Assembly (NCBI GenBank): GCA_003141415.1
Contig: PLLX01000242.1
Location: forward strand, 1-33,091
Direction: 5' to 3'
From: Bacteroidales bacterium
GTDB lineage: Bacteria > Bacteroidota > Bacteroidia > Bacteroidales > VadinHA17
Length of the DNA: 33,091 bases
Under the pieces are notes generated by a model that made no database searches, had not been told where the DNA came from, and was given only the letters and a program-made list of their open reading frames with translations. This document shows, one piece after another, positions 25,391-33,091 of this stretch. A program made the position numbers and the translations under genes. Position 1 is the first letter of the stretch; the number at the start of each line of letters is the position of its first letter.

Positions 25391-25576
25391 AGCCACGAAA
25401 GTGGCTTAATATGAATAACCCCCGGTTTTACCGGGGGTTGATATCTTCCTCCCAGGTCAAAAGCCCCGGAGGGGCGTAATATTGTTATATTCAGCTCCTT
25501 CAGAGCTGCAGTAAGTCAGGTGCAGCTTTACCCCCGGTTTCACCGGGGGTTATTCATGTGTCGTCACTTCGTGACG
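25391..25576. repeat. Cluster of palindromes in mirror arrangement (REP/BIME-like element)
   Basis: Six hairpins lie in 186 bp: AGCCAC-GAAA-GTGGCT (25391-25406), AACCCCCGG/CCGGGGGTT (25417-25439), GCCCC-GGA-GGGGC (25463-25475), CAGCTC-CTTCA-GAGCTG (25492-25508), ACCCCCGG/CCGGGGGT (25530-25550) and CGTCAC-TTC-GTGACG (25562-25576). The outer parts mirror one another: ATGAATAACCCCCGG at 25411-25425 recurs inverted at 25543-25557. It lies between the APC permease and parE. No gene is present in the 409-bp gap (25192-25600); the rest of it is AT-rich with no clear features beyond the parE -7 element. Confidence 0.75.
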
Positions 25577-25600
25577 ATAACTGTTTAATTCCTTTTCTTG

Positions 25601-26995
25601 TTATCGCAGCCCCGCATCTTTTCTTAAGTTATCCACCACTTTATCTTTCTTGTTATTCTGGAGCATCATGAACAAATAGACCGGAATACCTGCCAACATA
25701 AGTATAAATCCAAACATTACAACTTTTGCTCCTGTGCCATAAATTGCATATATAGAATATCCAAAGGCAAGTAATGCAAAGAAGGAATTCTTCAGGAAAC
25801 TAAAAAAATTAAAATCCGATGAATGGTTCTTAAGGAGCACGATATCCGCTGCCGCAGAAAAGGCATACGCGGGTAAAAATGCCAGAGTAGCGAGTAACAG
25901 CATAAAATTAAAAGCTGAACTTAATGTACCCATATAGTTAAGTATAAGAAGGACATTAGCTGCTAAACCACTTATAATCAGAGAAGTAACAGGGGTCAGA
26001 TATTTTGGATGTATTTTTGCGAACATTGCCGGAAAAAGCTTATCCTGAGATGCGCCAAACGCACTCCTTGCAGTAGTCAATATCCAACCGGAGGAAGCAC
26101 CAAGAGTAGATACTATTGCTCCAAGTGCAATAAAGTCACCACCCCATGTTCCACCTGTTGCTTTGTTAATAATATCTGCAAGAGGTGCATTGGAACCGGC
26201 TAAGGTGGACTGATCCAGGACACCCATGCCCACTATTGAAACAATTATATAAACTGCTGCTGCAATTAAAGTACCATAAATTGTGCTTTTTCTGATATTT
26301 TTTCCTGGATTCTTTATTTCCCCTGCAGGTATTGTTGCACTTTCGATTCCTACAAAAGCCCAGAGTGCGATTGCAATTGCTGCCGGCAATGTGCTCATTC
26401 CTGAAACCTTAACACTTGATACGGTATCAAGCATTGCAGGGTTAAAATGCAATGCTGCAATTATTACAAATACCACCAAAGCACCAACTTTTAATACTGT
26501 AGTTACTATACTGACCCTGCCGGCACCTTTAACACCCAGAATATTTATAATAGTGAAAAACCACAATACGCCTGAAGTAACTAAGAATGCCAATAAGGGT
26601 GTAGTTGCACCAGGAACAAAATAGGTGAAATAAAGCATAAATGCAGTAATGATTGCTGCGTTTCCAACCCAGGCCCCTATCCAGTATGTCCAGGCAATTA
26701 AGAACCCGGCAAAGTCACCAAAGGCAGCCCTTGTATAAACTATCGGACCACCAGTTCGTGGCATAGCCGTCCCAAGGCTTGCAAAACTTAATGCAATCAA
26801 CAAAGACCCTGCAGAAGTAATTATCCAGGCAATTATGGCGGTCTTAGGATTTGACGCAGCAGCCAAAGAGGCTGCAGAAGTAAAGATGCCCGAACCAATA
26901 CAATTACCAACAACAATAGCTACAGCTGCGGCGAGACCCAACTCTCTCTTTAATTCTATGTCATCTGAACTTTTAAATTCGCTAACGTTTCCCAT
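25601..26995 (-). CDS. APC-family amino acid permease
   Basis: The 464-aa inner-membrane protein has about 12 transmembrane helices. It begins after a short polar stretch with LKRELGLAAAVAIVVGNCIG, then SGIFTSAA, matching the helix 1 GxG(I/S)GSGIF substrate-binding loop of the APC superfamily. Further family phrases are MPRTGGPIVYTRAAFGDFAGFLIAW (written here as MPRTGGPIVY then TRAAFGDFAG) and ALWAFVGIESATIPAGEIKN (helix 6), then PGKNIRKST. Members exchange or import amino acids or polyamines across the inner membrane. It resembles the AdiC/PotE-like antiporter branch, but the substrate is not readable and no linked decarboxylase gene is present. It lies 71 bp after the MutS-like gene. Confidence 0.88.
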   Translation of the reverse strand: MGNVSEFKSSDDIELKRELGLAAAVAIVVGNCIGSGIFTSAASLAAASNPKTAIIAWIITSAGSLLIALSFASLGTAMPRTGGPIVYTRAAFGDFAGFLIAWTYWIGAWVGNAAIITAFMLYFTYFVPGATTPLLAFLVTSGVLWFFTIINILGVKGAGRVSIVTTVLKVGALVVFVIIAALHFNPAMLDTVSSVKVSGMSTLPAAIAIALWAFVGIESATIPAGEIKNPGKNIRKSTIYGTLIAAAVYIIVSIVGMGVLDQSTLAGSNAPLADIINKATGGTWGGDFIALGAIVSTLGASSGWILTTARSAFGASQDKLFPAMFAKIHPKYLTPVTSLIISGLAANVLLILNYMGTLSSAFNFMLLLATLAFLPAYAFSAAADIVLLKNHSSDFNFFSFLKNSFFALLAFGYSIYAIYGTGAKVVMFGFILMLAGIPVYLFMMLQNNKKDKVVDNLRKDAGLR

Positions 26996-27066
26996 AAATA
27001 CTCTTCTTATTATTGCTTATTAAATATTCTCTATGAGGTAGCCGGTCTTACCAGGATTTGTTCCCG

Positions 27067-28869
27067 TTAGTCCAAAATCCCCATCTGCTTCAAAAGAAAT
27101 ACTGCATTCATCTTTTGAGTGATACCATCCCGGATCTTATAATCAAATCTGATATTTTCACCGTCAATTTCAATTTCAAAACATTTGTTGATTACAACAC
27201 CAGGATGCTCAGCCTCTAATATTCCAAGTGAAGTATCATGAGTGGCCAAAAGACCCGTTCCCTTACTTGCAACTATCCTTTGAAGAAATAATTTTGAACC
27301 GGTGCTTTTGTCTATCGAATTGGTGCCTTTGAGGATCTCGTCGAGTATAAAAAATACCGGGTCTTCTTCTTCAATCCTTGATTTCAGTGTATTAAGTCTT
27401 CTGAGTTCAGCATAGAAATATGATTCATTGTCTGAGAGTGAGTCCATTGTACGCATACTTGTGAAAAGCTTAGCCGGGATGAAATTCATTTCAGCAGCAC
27501 AAACTGGTGCTCCAATCATTCCCAGAATAAAATTAACTGCTATAGTACGTAAAAAAGTGCTTTTCCCTGCCATGTTTGCACCGGAAATGATGCAAACTGT
27601 TCCCTTTTTCCCCAGAGAAAAATCATTACAAACCCTTTTACTTTCATCAATCAGCTGATGTCCAAGGTTTTTTGCCGAAAATACATTAGGATTATCAGAT
27701 ACAATCGGGTAGACAAAGTCAGGATTATTAAAAGAGTAGTTTCCCAGACTTATATATGCATCAACCTTTCCAATCATCTCGAGCCACCCCGGAAACAGGG
27801 TCCTATATTCAGATTTCCATTTTTCCAGCCTGCTGATGCTCTGATAATCCCATAAAAGTAATCCGTTCAGGATAGCACCTGCAAGCTGGTTGTTTCTCGT
27901 ATCGAATGCCTGAATAAGTCTGCCAAGCTTTCTCACTGAGACTGCTGCAGAAACTCCTTTCCCGGAAATATTCGCTTTGATGTCATCCAAGACATGCGAA
28001 GTAAAAGGCTCATTTTCAAATGCTTTAAGCAACCTGTTCATTGATGTCAGGAAGTTATACTTCTTTGATAAAGCGTTATGAATCTTATTTATTCTTATTA
28101 GTCCGGTTGCGATATAAAATAGATTAATCAGGAAGATGCATACAAATACAGGGTATGGTAATATTCCTCTAATCATAAGGGAAAGTGAAACAATTGCTGC
28201 AGCCGGAAGGGAAATAATAAGAAATTTTTTAAACGGTGAAGAATTTATAACAGCTCTTTCTTCAATCCATTCAAGCAGACCTGAAATTTCTTTCTTTTCC
28301 AGGTGTGTCTTCATTCCGGATGCCATAAACTCCTGTCTCCATCTATCTTTTGAAGCAAGCTCTTTAATAGCTTCCTGACGAGGACCTAATTCCTTAGATA
28401 GAATGAAAGGGTCCGATAACCAGTCGGCAAGTATTTCCCTGCCATAACCGGTTACGGTCCTGTTCAGATATTGAAAAAGTGATGAGGCTCCAAACAGATC
28501 AACATCAAAGGAAAAATCATGCTTAATATCAGTATATGAATTGCCTGCATCGAAAGCAGAAAGATTACCTGAAAGAGCTCCTGTTTCATTTTTATTTATC
28601 AGAACAAGGTTGCCCAGGAATTCTTTCTTTTCCGAATAATTTGAAAAAAGTTTTAACAGCCAGAGAAACAGAACTGTTATAATCAGGCTTAAAATAATCC
28701 CTGCAGGAATACTTTTTGTAAACCCTATCCATATCAGGATTAATCCGCCAATGAAGGTAAAGAACCTAAGAACTGAGAGAATTATCAGGAGTCTTTCTTG
28801 TTTTTTTTCAAGAAGCTTGTAGGAAGTTGCTGAACTGAGATATTTTTCTTTGATCTGGTCCTTTTTCAT
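27067..28869 (-). CDS. Membrane-anchored MutS-like ATPase
   Basis: The 600-aa protein has two pairs of hydrophobic helices (about 27-50 with 56-74, and 216-234 with 238-258) around a short MutS-core lever-like region that begins FDVDLFGASSLFQYLN. The C-terminal ABC-type ATPase is typical of MutS. Walker A is SGANMAGKST (429-438), the signature region is SLSDNESYFYAELRRL (477-492), Walker B is VFFILDEIL (505-513) and the H-loop is THD (543-545). It lacks the N-terminal mismatch-recognition and connector domains of MutS and the Smr nuclease of MutS2, so classical mismatch repair is unlikely. A DNA- or membrane-linked role is possible but unproven. It starts 4 bp after the unknown 258-aa gene and is probably in the same operon. 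Confidence 0.85.
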   Translation of the reverse strand: MKKDQIKEKYLSSATSYKLLEKKQERLLIILSVLRFFTFIGGLILIWIGFTKSIPAGIILSLIITVLFLWLLKLFSNYSEKKEFLGNLVLINKNETGALSGNLSAFDAGNSYTDIKHDFSFDVDLFGASSLFQYLNRTVTGYGREILADWLSDPFILSKELGPRQEAIKELASKDRWRQEFMASGMKTHLEKKEISGLLEWIEERAVINSSPFKKFLIISLPAAAIVSLSLMIRGILPYPVFVCIFLINLFYIATGLIRINKIHNALSKKYNFLTSMNRLLKAFENEPFTSHVLDDIKANISGKGVSAAVSVRKLGRLIQAFDTRNNQLAGAILNGLLLWDYQSISRLEKWKSEYRTLFPGWLEMIGKVDAYISLGNYSFNNPDFVYPIVSDNPNVFSAKNLGHQLIDESKRVCNDFSLGKKGTVCIISGANMAGKSTFLRTIAVNFILGMIGAPVCAAEMNFIPAKLFTSMRTMDSLSDNESYFYAELRRLNTLKSRIEEEDPVFFILDEILKGTNSIDKSTGSKLFLQRIVASKGTGLLATHDTSLGILEAEHPGVVINKCFEIEIDGENIRFDYKIRDGITQKMNAVFLLKQMGILD

Positions 28870-28873
28870 CTCA

Positions 28874-29650
28874 TCAGTTTATTAAGCCAACAATTTTGAA
28901 CTGGCTCCTGCTGTTATAAAAATCAGCTCCTGTCTGATCAAAATTCCATGTCCACTCTTCACTAAACTCACATTGTGGAAGATCAGTTAATAAAGTAGGA
29001 ATTGTCTTAATACTTCCCGATCTATTCGTTATTACTTCAGCATAATCTGTAATAAGAACTGACCTGTATCTCTTAAGAAAATCAATATGCTTTTTCTGTA
29101 TTTCAGTCCTGAAAAGGTTAAATTCTTCTTCTTTAATTTTGGACCTTTTTTTTAAAAAATCTATTATAAGAGATTCGAGCTGGGTAAGTATATTAATTGA
29201 AATTACCATTCCTGGATCATCCTCCGTTCTAAATTCTGGAATAATAATACTCTCAAGCGATTTCAACTTTTTAAAGAATGAATATTTTCTTGCTTTTTGC
29301 CATACCTCATCAATCAATCCTCCTGTGATATCCTGCTCTTTTAACTCAACATTCTTATAACCTCCAACCTGAGCGATCACATCAGGTGGATGAATGATAT
29401 CGATCAGGCATACTCTGCCGGTTCTTTCAATCAACTCTGCAAACGGAAGATCAAGCAGCCATCCGCTGCCGAGAACTGTGACTTTTTCAGGCTTGTATAA
29501 TTCCAAAGCTTTAAGAATAAAACTCCTGCAGTGCCCCTGGTGATTTTCCCATCCGCCTTTCTGGTTAACATGGTGATAAATCAATCCGTTCTGATAGTTA
29601 TAATAACCCATCCTCGTAAGCATCCTTCGATATGATATACTTAGTGTCAT
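28874..29650 (-). CDS. Unrecognised protein with a methyltransferase-like Rossmann signature
   Basis: I cannot name this 258-aa soluble protein. Residues 57-69 (VTVLGSGWLLDLP) look like the glycine-rich SAM-binding motif I of class I methyltransferases. VCLIDI (80-85) fits the acidic end of strand 2, QDITGG (106-111) the following loop, and MVISINILTQLESLIIDFL (148-166) the motif IV/V region. No metal-binding or catalytic motif is evident. The N-terminus has a YYNYQNGLIYHHVNQKGGW segment with several aromatic residues. It overlaps plsC by 4 bp (ATGA) and is followed 4 bp later by the MutS-like gene, so all three are likely cotranscribed. Methylation activity is an inference from fold only; a degenerate non-catalytic member is possible. 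Confidence 0.6.
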   Translation of the reverse strand: MTLSISYRRMLTRMGYYNYQNGLIYHHVNQKGGWENHQGHCRSFILKALELYKPEKVTVLGSGWLLDLPFAELIERTGRVCLIDIIHPPDVIAQVGGYKNVELKEQDITGGLIDEVWQKARKYSFFKKLKSLESIIIPEFRTEDDPGMVISINILTQLESLIIDFLKKRSKIKEEEFNLFRTEIQKKHIDFLKRYRSVLITDYAEVITNRSGSIKTIPTLLTDLPQCEFSEEWTWNFDQTGADFYNSRSQFKIVGLIN

Positions 29651-30393
29651 CGGGGACTGTTTTGGACTCTTAATTCGTTCAACCTGGATGTCATTAATAA
29701 ACTTAGTTTTAGCGCAAGATTCTCCGGAGTATCAGTACCAAATGCAGGAGGATAAATCGGATCCAAAACTCTTATCCTGATATGATGTCCGCTTCCGAAA
29801 ATCAGACCATGTTTTGGAAGAATCCCTCCCGTTCCGTCAATAAGCACAGGCAGGATAGGAACATGAGCCTGTAATGCAAGCTGAAATGCCCCTCTCTTAA
29901 AAAAACCTATCTCTTTGTCAGGAGAGCGTGTTCCTTCAGGATATATCATAATTGAAATTCCCTTTTTAAGACAATTATATGACTTCTCAAGCATTTCTGT
30001 TTTGCTTTCCTCATTTTGGCGGTCAACAACAATATAATCAGCCATTCTTAAGTACCAGCCAATAACAGGAACATTAAAATTTTCAATTTTCGATATCCAT
30101 TTGAATTTGTACCTGAGGCAGTTTATCAGCAGAATATCGAGTAGTGACTGATGGTTTGAAATGATAACATAAGCAGTACCTTTTACGGCTTTCTCTCTCC
30201 CTTCAATATGGCTTGTCCATATCGGAATTAAACATGAAAGCAACGAGCTCTGGTACATCAGGAACCAGTGGATTATTACTCTTTCCTTGTCGAAAGGAAG
30301 AGCCAGTAACCAGATTATAAATGTCAGAGGAAACGTCACAATGACGAAGCAAATGCCTATGTACCAAACGATTAATGATTTAAAAATATCCAT
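29647..30393 (-). CDS. plsC: 1-acyl-sn-glycerol-3-phosphate acyltransferase (PlsC family)
   Basis: The enzyme acylates lysophosphatidic acid in the inner membrane to make phosphatidic acid. It has two N-terminal hydrophobic helices, the catalytic NHQSLLD (HX4D, His81 and Asp86) and the YPEGTRS substrate motif (about 151-157). FFKRGAFQLALQ and VPILPV follow, as in the family. I start it at ATG 30393 (248 aa, MDIFKSLIVWY). A longer frame opens at a GTG at 30471, but its extra 26 codons run through a palindromic intergenic repeat, so they are unlikely to be translated. An A/G-rich ribosome-binding region precedes the 30393 start. The 3' end overlaps the next gene by 4 bp. Confidence 0.88.
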   Translation of the reverse strand: MDIFKSLIVWYIGICFVIVTFPLTFIIWLLALPFDKERVIIHWFLMYQSSLLSCLIPIWTSHIEGREKAVKGTAYVIISNHQSLLDILLINCLRYKFKWISKIENFNVPVIGWYLRMADYIVVDRQNEESKTEMLEKSYNCLKKGISIMIYPEGTRSPDKEIGFFKRGAFQLALQAHVPILPVLIDGTGGILPKHGLIFGSGHHIRIRVLDPIYPPAFGTDTPENLALKLSLLMTSRLNELRVQNSPR

Positions 30394-30408
30394 TAAATTT
30401 TTTTCTTC

Positions 30409-30497
30409 CTCTGTGTATCTCTGTGAATCCTCTGTGCAACTCCATGTGACTAATAATTTAAGAACTGACACAGAGAATTCACAGAGAAGACACAGAG
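30409..30497. repeat. Imperfect long palindrome built of CTCTGTG/CACAGAG units
   Basis: The left arm holds CTCTGTG units at 30409-30415, 30420ff and 30430ff. The right arm holds CACAGAG units at 30469-30475, 30480-30486 and 30491-30497. The two arms are complementary over about 30 bp with a few mismatches, separated by about 32 nt. It lies directly upstream of plsC. Repeats of this CACAGAG type are common between Bacteroidota genes; no mobility gene is linked to it here. Confidence 0.7.
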
Positions 30498-30543
30498 AGC
30501 CACATAGATCTAATAAATTAAACTTAGCGGGTAAAATAGCAAA

Positions 30544-31494
30544 TTAAAAGAAATTATAAATATCCTTTTCAGTTAAATATATATTTTCATTCCAGAAAAC
30601 TCCCGATAAATCGTTCACCATATGCCTGCAACCAATAAGTTTTTTTGAAATGCTCTTCATCTGATCACTTCCTTCAATTGAACTTTCCCGGATAATCCCT
30701 TCTTTAATAAACAGGTTACAGGAATGAAAAGAATTATTTATTTCAAAGCTATTTTCAAAAGTATATTCAGGGCCATATGCCCAATTCCATTCCCAGGTCC
30801 TATATTTTGAATCAGCAATAGATTCAGCCTGAAGTATTTCCTGTGGAGAAAGTTTATAAGGAACATTATCAGAAAAGTTTTTCAGGAAGTAGTTCATCAT
30901 TTCTGATCTGAATTCATTAATATCCTGAAAACAGCTCATCTTCTCATTAAGATTTATAACAGACGCCGGGTTTGATACAATGGCCCTGGAGGTATAGCAT
31001 GATGTATCTTTCCGAAGAGAATTCCTAAGCATTTCCAGAGAGGTGCTGAACAGAAGTGTCCCATGATGAAGGACCCTGTTACCATGAATATGTTCGGCAT
31101 TTCCTGAAATCTTTAAACCGTCAACCTTCAAGTCATTTTTCCCTTCAAATCTTGCTTCAACTCCCATGGATTTTAAAAAATCTATAACAGGTTGTGTGTA
31201 CTTCCGAAAGTCGACCTGTTTACCACTTTCACTTTGCCTGATAAAACTGAAATTAAGGTTTCCATTATCATGAAACACGGTTCCTCCTCCGGAAATCCTT
31301 CTTATGACAGGGATCTGATTTTCATTGACAAACTTTGTATTTATTTCCAAGTGGCCCGACTGATGCTTACCGATTATTACCGAAGGATTATTGACACATA
31401 GGATAAAATATTCTTCTTTATTGTTTTTAAGAAAATATTCTTCAATTGCAAGATTGAAAAATGGGTCATTAGTATTTAGATTTATGCATAACAT
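30544..31494 (-). CDS. lplA: Lipoate-protein ligase A
   Basis: The 316-aa cytosolic enzyme attaches lipoate to lipoyl domains of 2-oxoacid dehydrogenases and the glycine cleavage H protein. It shows NLAIEEYFL (14-22), PSVIIGKHQ (37-45), RRISGGGTVFHD (65-76) for lipoyl-AMP binding, and KISGNAEHIHGNRVLHHGTL (128-147) with the catalytic lysine (Lys128). A C-terminal lid domain follows (about 235-316), so it looks complete. It lies 46 bp after PAP2 and about 150 bp before plsC across a palindromic repeat. Confidence 0.93.
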   Translation of the reverse strand: MLCINLNTNDPFFNLAIEEYFLKNNKEEYFILCVNNPSVIIGKHQSGHLEINTKFVNENQIPVIRRISGGGTVFHDNGNLNFSFIRQSESGKQVDFRKYTQPVIDFLKSMGVEARFEGKNDLKVDGLKISGNAEHIHGNRVLHHGTLLFSTSLEMLRNSLRKDTSCYTSRAIVSNPASVINLNEKMSCFQDINEFRSEMMNYFLKNFSDNVPYKLSPQEILQAESIADSKYRTWEWNWAYGPEYTFENSFEINNSFHSCNLFIKEGIIRESSIEGSDQMKSISKKLIGCRHMVNDLSGVFWNENIYLTEKDIYNFF

Positions 31495-31540
31495 TTATGC
31501 TACTTATATTTTCAATTTCTTTTGGAAAACAGCATCTGAG

Positions 31541-32149
31541 TTAGCCCCCCATCAAGGGTGTTGGAGGGCGATTTTGTGACGAATTAAAAAAAGGATTATC
31601 CTTAAGTATCTTATTGTCAATAAGCACGTATAGACTATATATGCCCCACCCGATTAACGCCCCAAGGATGGAACCACAAAACACATCTCCTGGATAATGA
31701 ACACCCAGATAGATCCTGCTGTATCCAATCACCAGAGCCCAAGCTATTATACAAATTGAGTACCATCTCTTTTTTATGAGAAGCAGGCTAAGGAGGGCAA
31801 CATTAAATGAGTTTGCAGCGTGTGATGAGACAAAACTGAACCTGCCTCCGCATTCACCATTCACTAAGTGGACAAGACCTGCGAGGGCAGATTCATTGCA
31901 AGGCCGCAGCCTTTGAGTGATGTTTTTTAAAATAAAAGATGCCTGGTCGGAAAGTGTGATAGCAAGAATTATAAAAATGAGAATAATAAGGAGCTTTCTT
32001 TTGTATTTAATACCCAGGAAAATAAGTATGACAAGATAAAGCGGGGCCCAGATTAATCTCCCGCTGATAGCATGCATCACCTGGTCGAAGAATGGTGAAT
32101 TTGATGAATTAATAAATAAGAAAAGCTGTTGGTCAAATCGTTCAAGCAT
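31541..32149 (-). CDS. PAP2-family membrane phosphatase
   Basis: The 202-aa protein has about five membrane helices and the three phosphatase motifs: KNITQRLRP (75-83), FVSSHAANS (106-114, in place of the usual PSGH) and SRIYLGVHYPGDV (144-156). The family removes phosphate from lipid substrates such as undecaprenyl pyrophosphate, phosphatidic acid or lipid A. Which substrate applies is not clear. It lies 9 bp after obg. Its last residues, NRPPTPLMGG, are encoded by an intergenic palindrome rather than typical protein sequence, so the natural C-terminus was probably replaced or extended. Confidence 0.88.
   Translation of the reverse strand: MLERFDQQLFLFINSSNSPFFDQVMHAISGRLIWAPLYLVILIFLGIKYKRKLLIILIFIILAITLSDQASFILKNITQRLRPCNESALAGLVHLVNGECGGRFSFVSSHAANSFNVALLSLLLIKKRWYSICIIAWALVIGYSRIYLGVHYPGDVFCGSILGALIGWGIYSLYVLIDNKILKDNPFFNSSQNRPPTPLMGG
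31543..31570. repeat. Imperfect palindrome covering the 3' end of the PAP2 gene
   Basis: The sequence GCCCCCCATCAAGG followed by GTGTTGGAGGGC (31545-31570) is close to its own reverse complement. It resembles the G/C-run palindromes at 11934 and 11977 in style. It supplies the last codons and the stop context of the PAP2 gene. Confidence 0.55.
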
Positions 32150-32158
32150 TTATAAATA

Positions 32159-33091
32159 TCAGTCGTAGTTAAGTACTTTCCATATCATATCCTTTAACGT
32201 AGCAATGCCCTGACCCGTCACAGAAGAGATAAATACCCTTGGAATATCAGGCAGGTCATTTCTTATTTCGTTTATAAGTTCTTCATCGAGCATGTCGGTT
32301 TTTGAAATCGCGAGAACACGCTTTTTATCGAGCAGTTCAGGGTTGTACATTTTTAACTCATTGAGAAGAATCTCATATTCCTCTTTAATGTTTTTACTGT
32401 CAGCCGGTACCATGAACAGAAGCATCGAGTTTCTTTCAATATGCCTTAGGAACCTTATCCCCAAACCCTTGCCTTCATGGGCTCCTTCGATAATACCCGG
32501 AATATCTGCCATAACGAAAGACTTTTCGTCCCTGTAACTGACTATTCCAAGGTTGGGGACAAGAGTAGTAAATGCGTAATCAGCAATCTTAGGCTTAGCC
32601 GCAGAAACTACTGACAGCAGAGTTGATTTGCCTGCATTCGGAAACCCTACTAAACCGACGTCAGCAAGTATTTTAAGCTCAAGTATAAATTCTTCTTCAA
32701 TCCCGGCTTCTCCCGGCTGGGCATATCTAGGGGTCTGGTTGGTTGGTGATTTGAAATGGACATTTCCCTGACCTCCCCTGCCTCCTTTTGCCAGGATCTT
32801 TTCTTCACCATTCTTTGTTATTTCAAATATTGTCTCTCCCGATTCACTGTTTTTGGCTATAGTACCGAGAGGAACCTGAACAAAAACATCTTTCCCCTCC
32901 GCTCCGGTTGACTGTTGTCTGCTACCCCCGACACCATTCTCTGCAAATATATGACGCTGATATTTTAAGTGCAGCAGAGTCCACATCTGATCATTGCCTC
33001 TGAGTATTATGTGCCCTCCTCTTCCGCCATCACCCCCGTCAGGTCCGCCTTTGGGTTCAAATTTCTCCCTGCGGAAATGAGCTGATCCGGC
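32159..33091 (-). CDS. obg: Obg-family GTPase, N-terminus cut by the window edge
   Basis: The gene runs off the right edge; 310 codons are visible. The first visible part reads [20 protein letters not shown], then RGGHII, the glycine-rich Obg fold typical of this family. A second glycine-rich phrase is [18 protein letters not shown], then [11 protein letters not shown]. The GTPase domain shows G1 GFPNAGKST, a TT switch I in [12 protein letters not shown]3 DIPGIIEG and G4 SKTD. G5 is weaker (ISSVTGQG). Obg is an essential GTPase that binds the large ribosomal subunit and helps control growth and stress response. An internal ATG at 32986 is not the true start, because conserved Obg sequence continues upstream of it. 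Confidence 0.95.
   Translation of the reverse strand, partial: AGSAHFRREKFEPKGGPDGGDGGRGGHIILRGNDQMWTLLHLKYQRHIFAENGVGGSRQQSTGAEGKDVFVQVPLGTIAKNSESGETIFEITKNGEEKILAKGGRGGQGNVHFKSPTNQTPRYAQPGEAGIEEEFILELKILADVGLVGFPNAGKSTLLSVVSAAKPKIADYAFTTLVPNLGIVSYRDEKSFVMADIPGIIEGAHEGKGLGIRFLRHIERNSMLLFMVPADSKNIKEEYEILLNELKMYNPELLDKKRVLAISKTDMLDEELINEIRNDLPDIPRVFISSVTGQGIATLKDMIWKVLNYD

Noticed and set aside
25391-25576. CRISPR array as an explanation of the repeated palindromes
   Set aside because: The repeats are few, differ in sequence and face each other in inverted orientation without uniform spacers; no cas gene is nearby.
25192-25600. Replication origin near the topoisomerase genes
   Set aside because: No DnaA-box cluster was seen and dnaA, dnaN and gyrase neighbours are absent; the palindromes fit a repeat element better.
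27067-28869. Annotation as the mismatch-repair gene mutS or as mutS2
   Set aside because: The recognition and connector domains of MutS and the Smr domain of MutS2 are missing, and membrane helices are present.

Overview
The window is chromosomal DNA from a member of the Bacteroidota, most likely Bacteroidales or a close relative and probably free-living. The evidence is a SusC/SusD pair with DUF1735 and SusE-like lipoproteins, a coaX - outer-membrane-protein - lptC - CNNM/CBS gene order, DUF3109, a promoter matching the Bacteroidota -33/-7 consensus (TTTG, then TAnnTTTG), AT-rich coding DNA, and several intergenic palindrome families of the kind common in this phylum. No rRNA, tRNA, CRISPR array, transposase or integrase was found. 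Ordinary chromosomal genes predominate.

Left arm, + strand (1-3501): the 3' end of coaX (type III pantothenate kinase), an outer-membrane beta-barrel protein, lptC (LPS export), a 60-aa two-helix membrane protein and a CNNM/CBS/CorC-type membrane protein. They are tightly packed or overlapping and look like one envelope-related operon. A repeat-bearing spacer follows, with an intrinsic terminator that serves the converging operon.

From there to the right end every convincing gene is on the - strand. In transcription order from the right edge: obg (5' end outside the window), a PAP2 phosphatase, lplA, plsC, an unrecognised protein with a methyltransferase-like fold signature, a membrane-anchored MutS-like ATPase and an APC permease. 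A palindrome cluster (25391-25576) follows, then parE-parC-aroK (topoisomerase IV and shikimate kinase). Next is a two-gene unit of a nucleotide-transporter-like membrane protein fused to a HEAT-like helical region and a membrane STAND ATPase with WD40 repeats. Then come gpmI and a DUF3109 cysteine-rich protein, and finally a four-gene SusC/SusD/DUF1735/SusE-like uptake operon with a good promoter and terminator.

The most interesting part is the 6.1-kb pair at 13922-20027. It joins an NTT-like carrier with a large cytosolic helical-repeat domain to a STAND ATPase that carries its own transmembrane helix, coiled coil and WD40 propeller. The genes are 22 bp apart and sit between housekeeping genes. 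The architecture suggests a membrane sensing or signalling module, possibly stress or defence related, but nothing in the sequence fixes its function. Secondary points are a Sus operon with no linked glycan-degrading or regulatory gene, a membrane-tethered MutS-like protein, and two places where an intergenic palindrome has entered or imitates a reading frame (the plsC 5' end and the PAP2 3' end).
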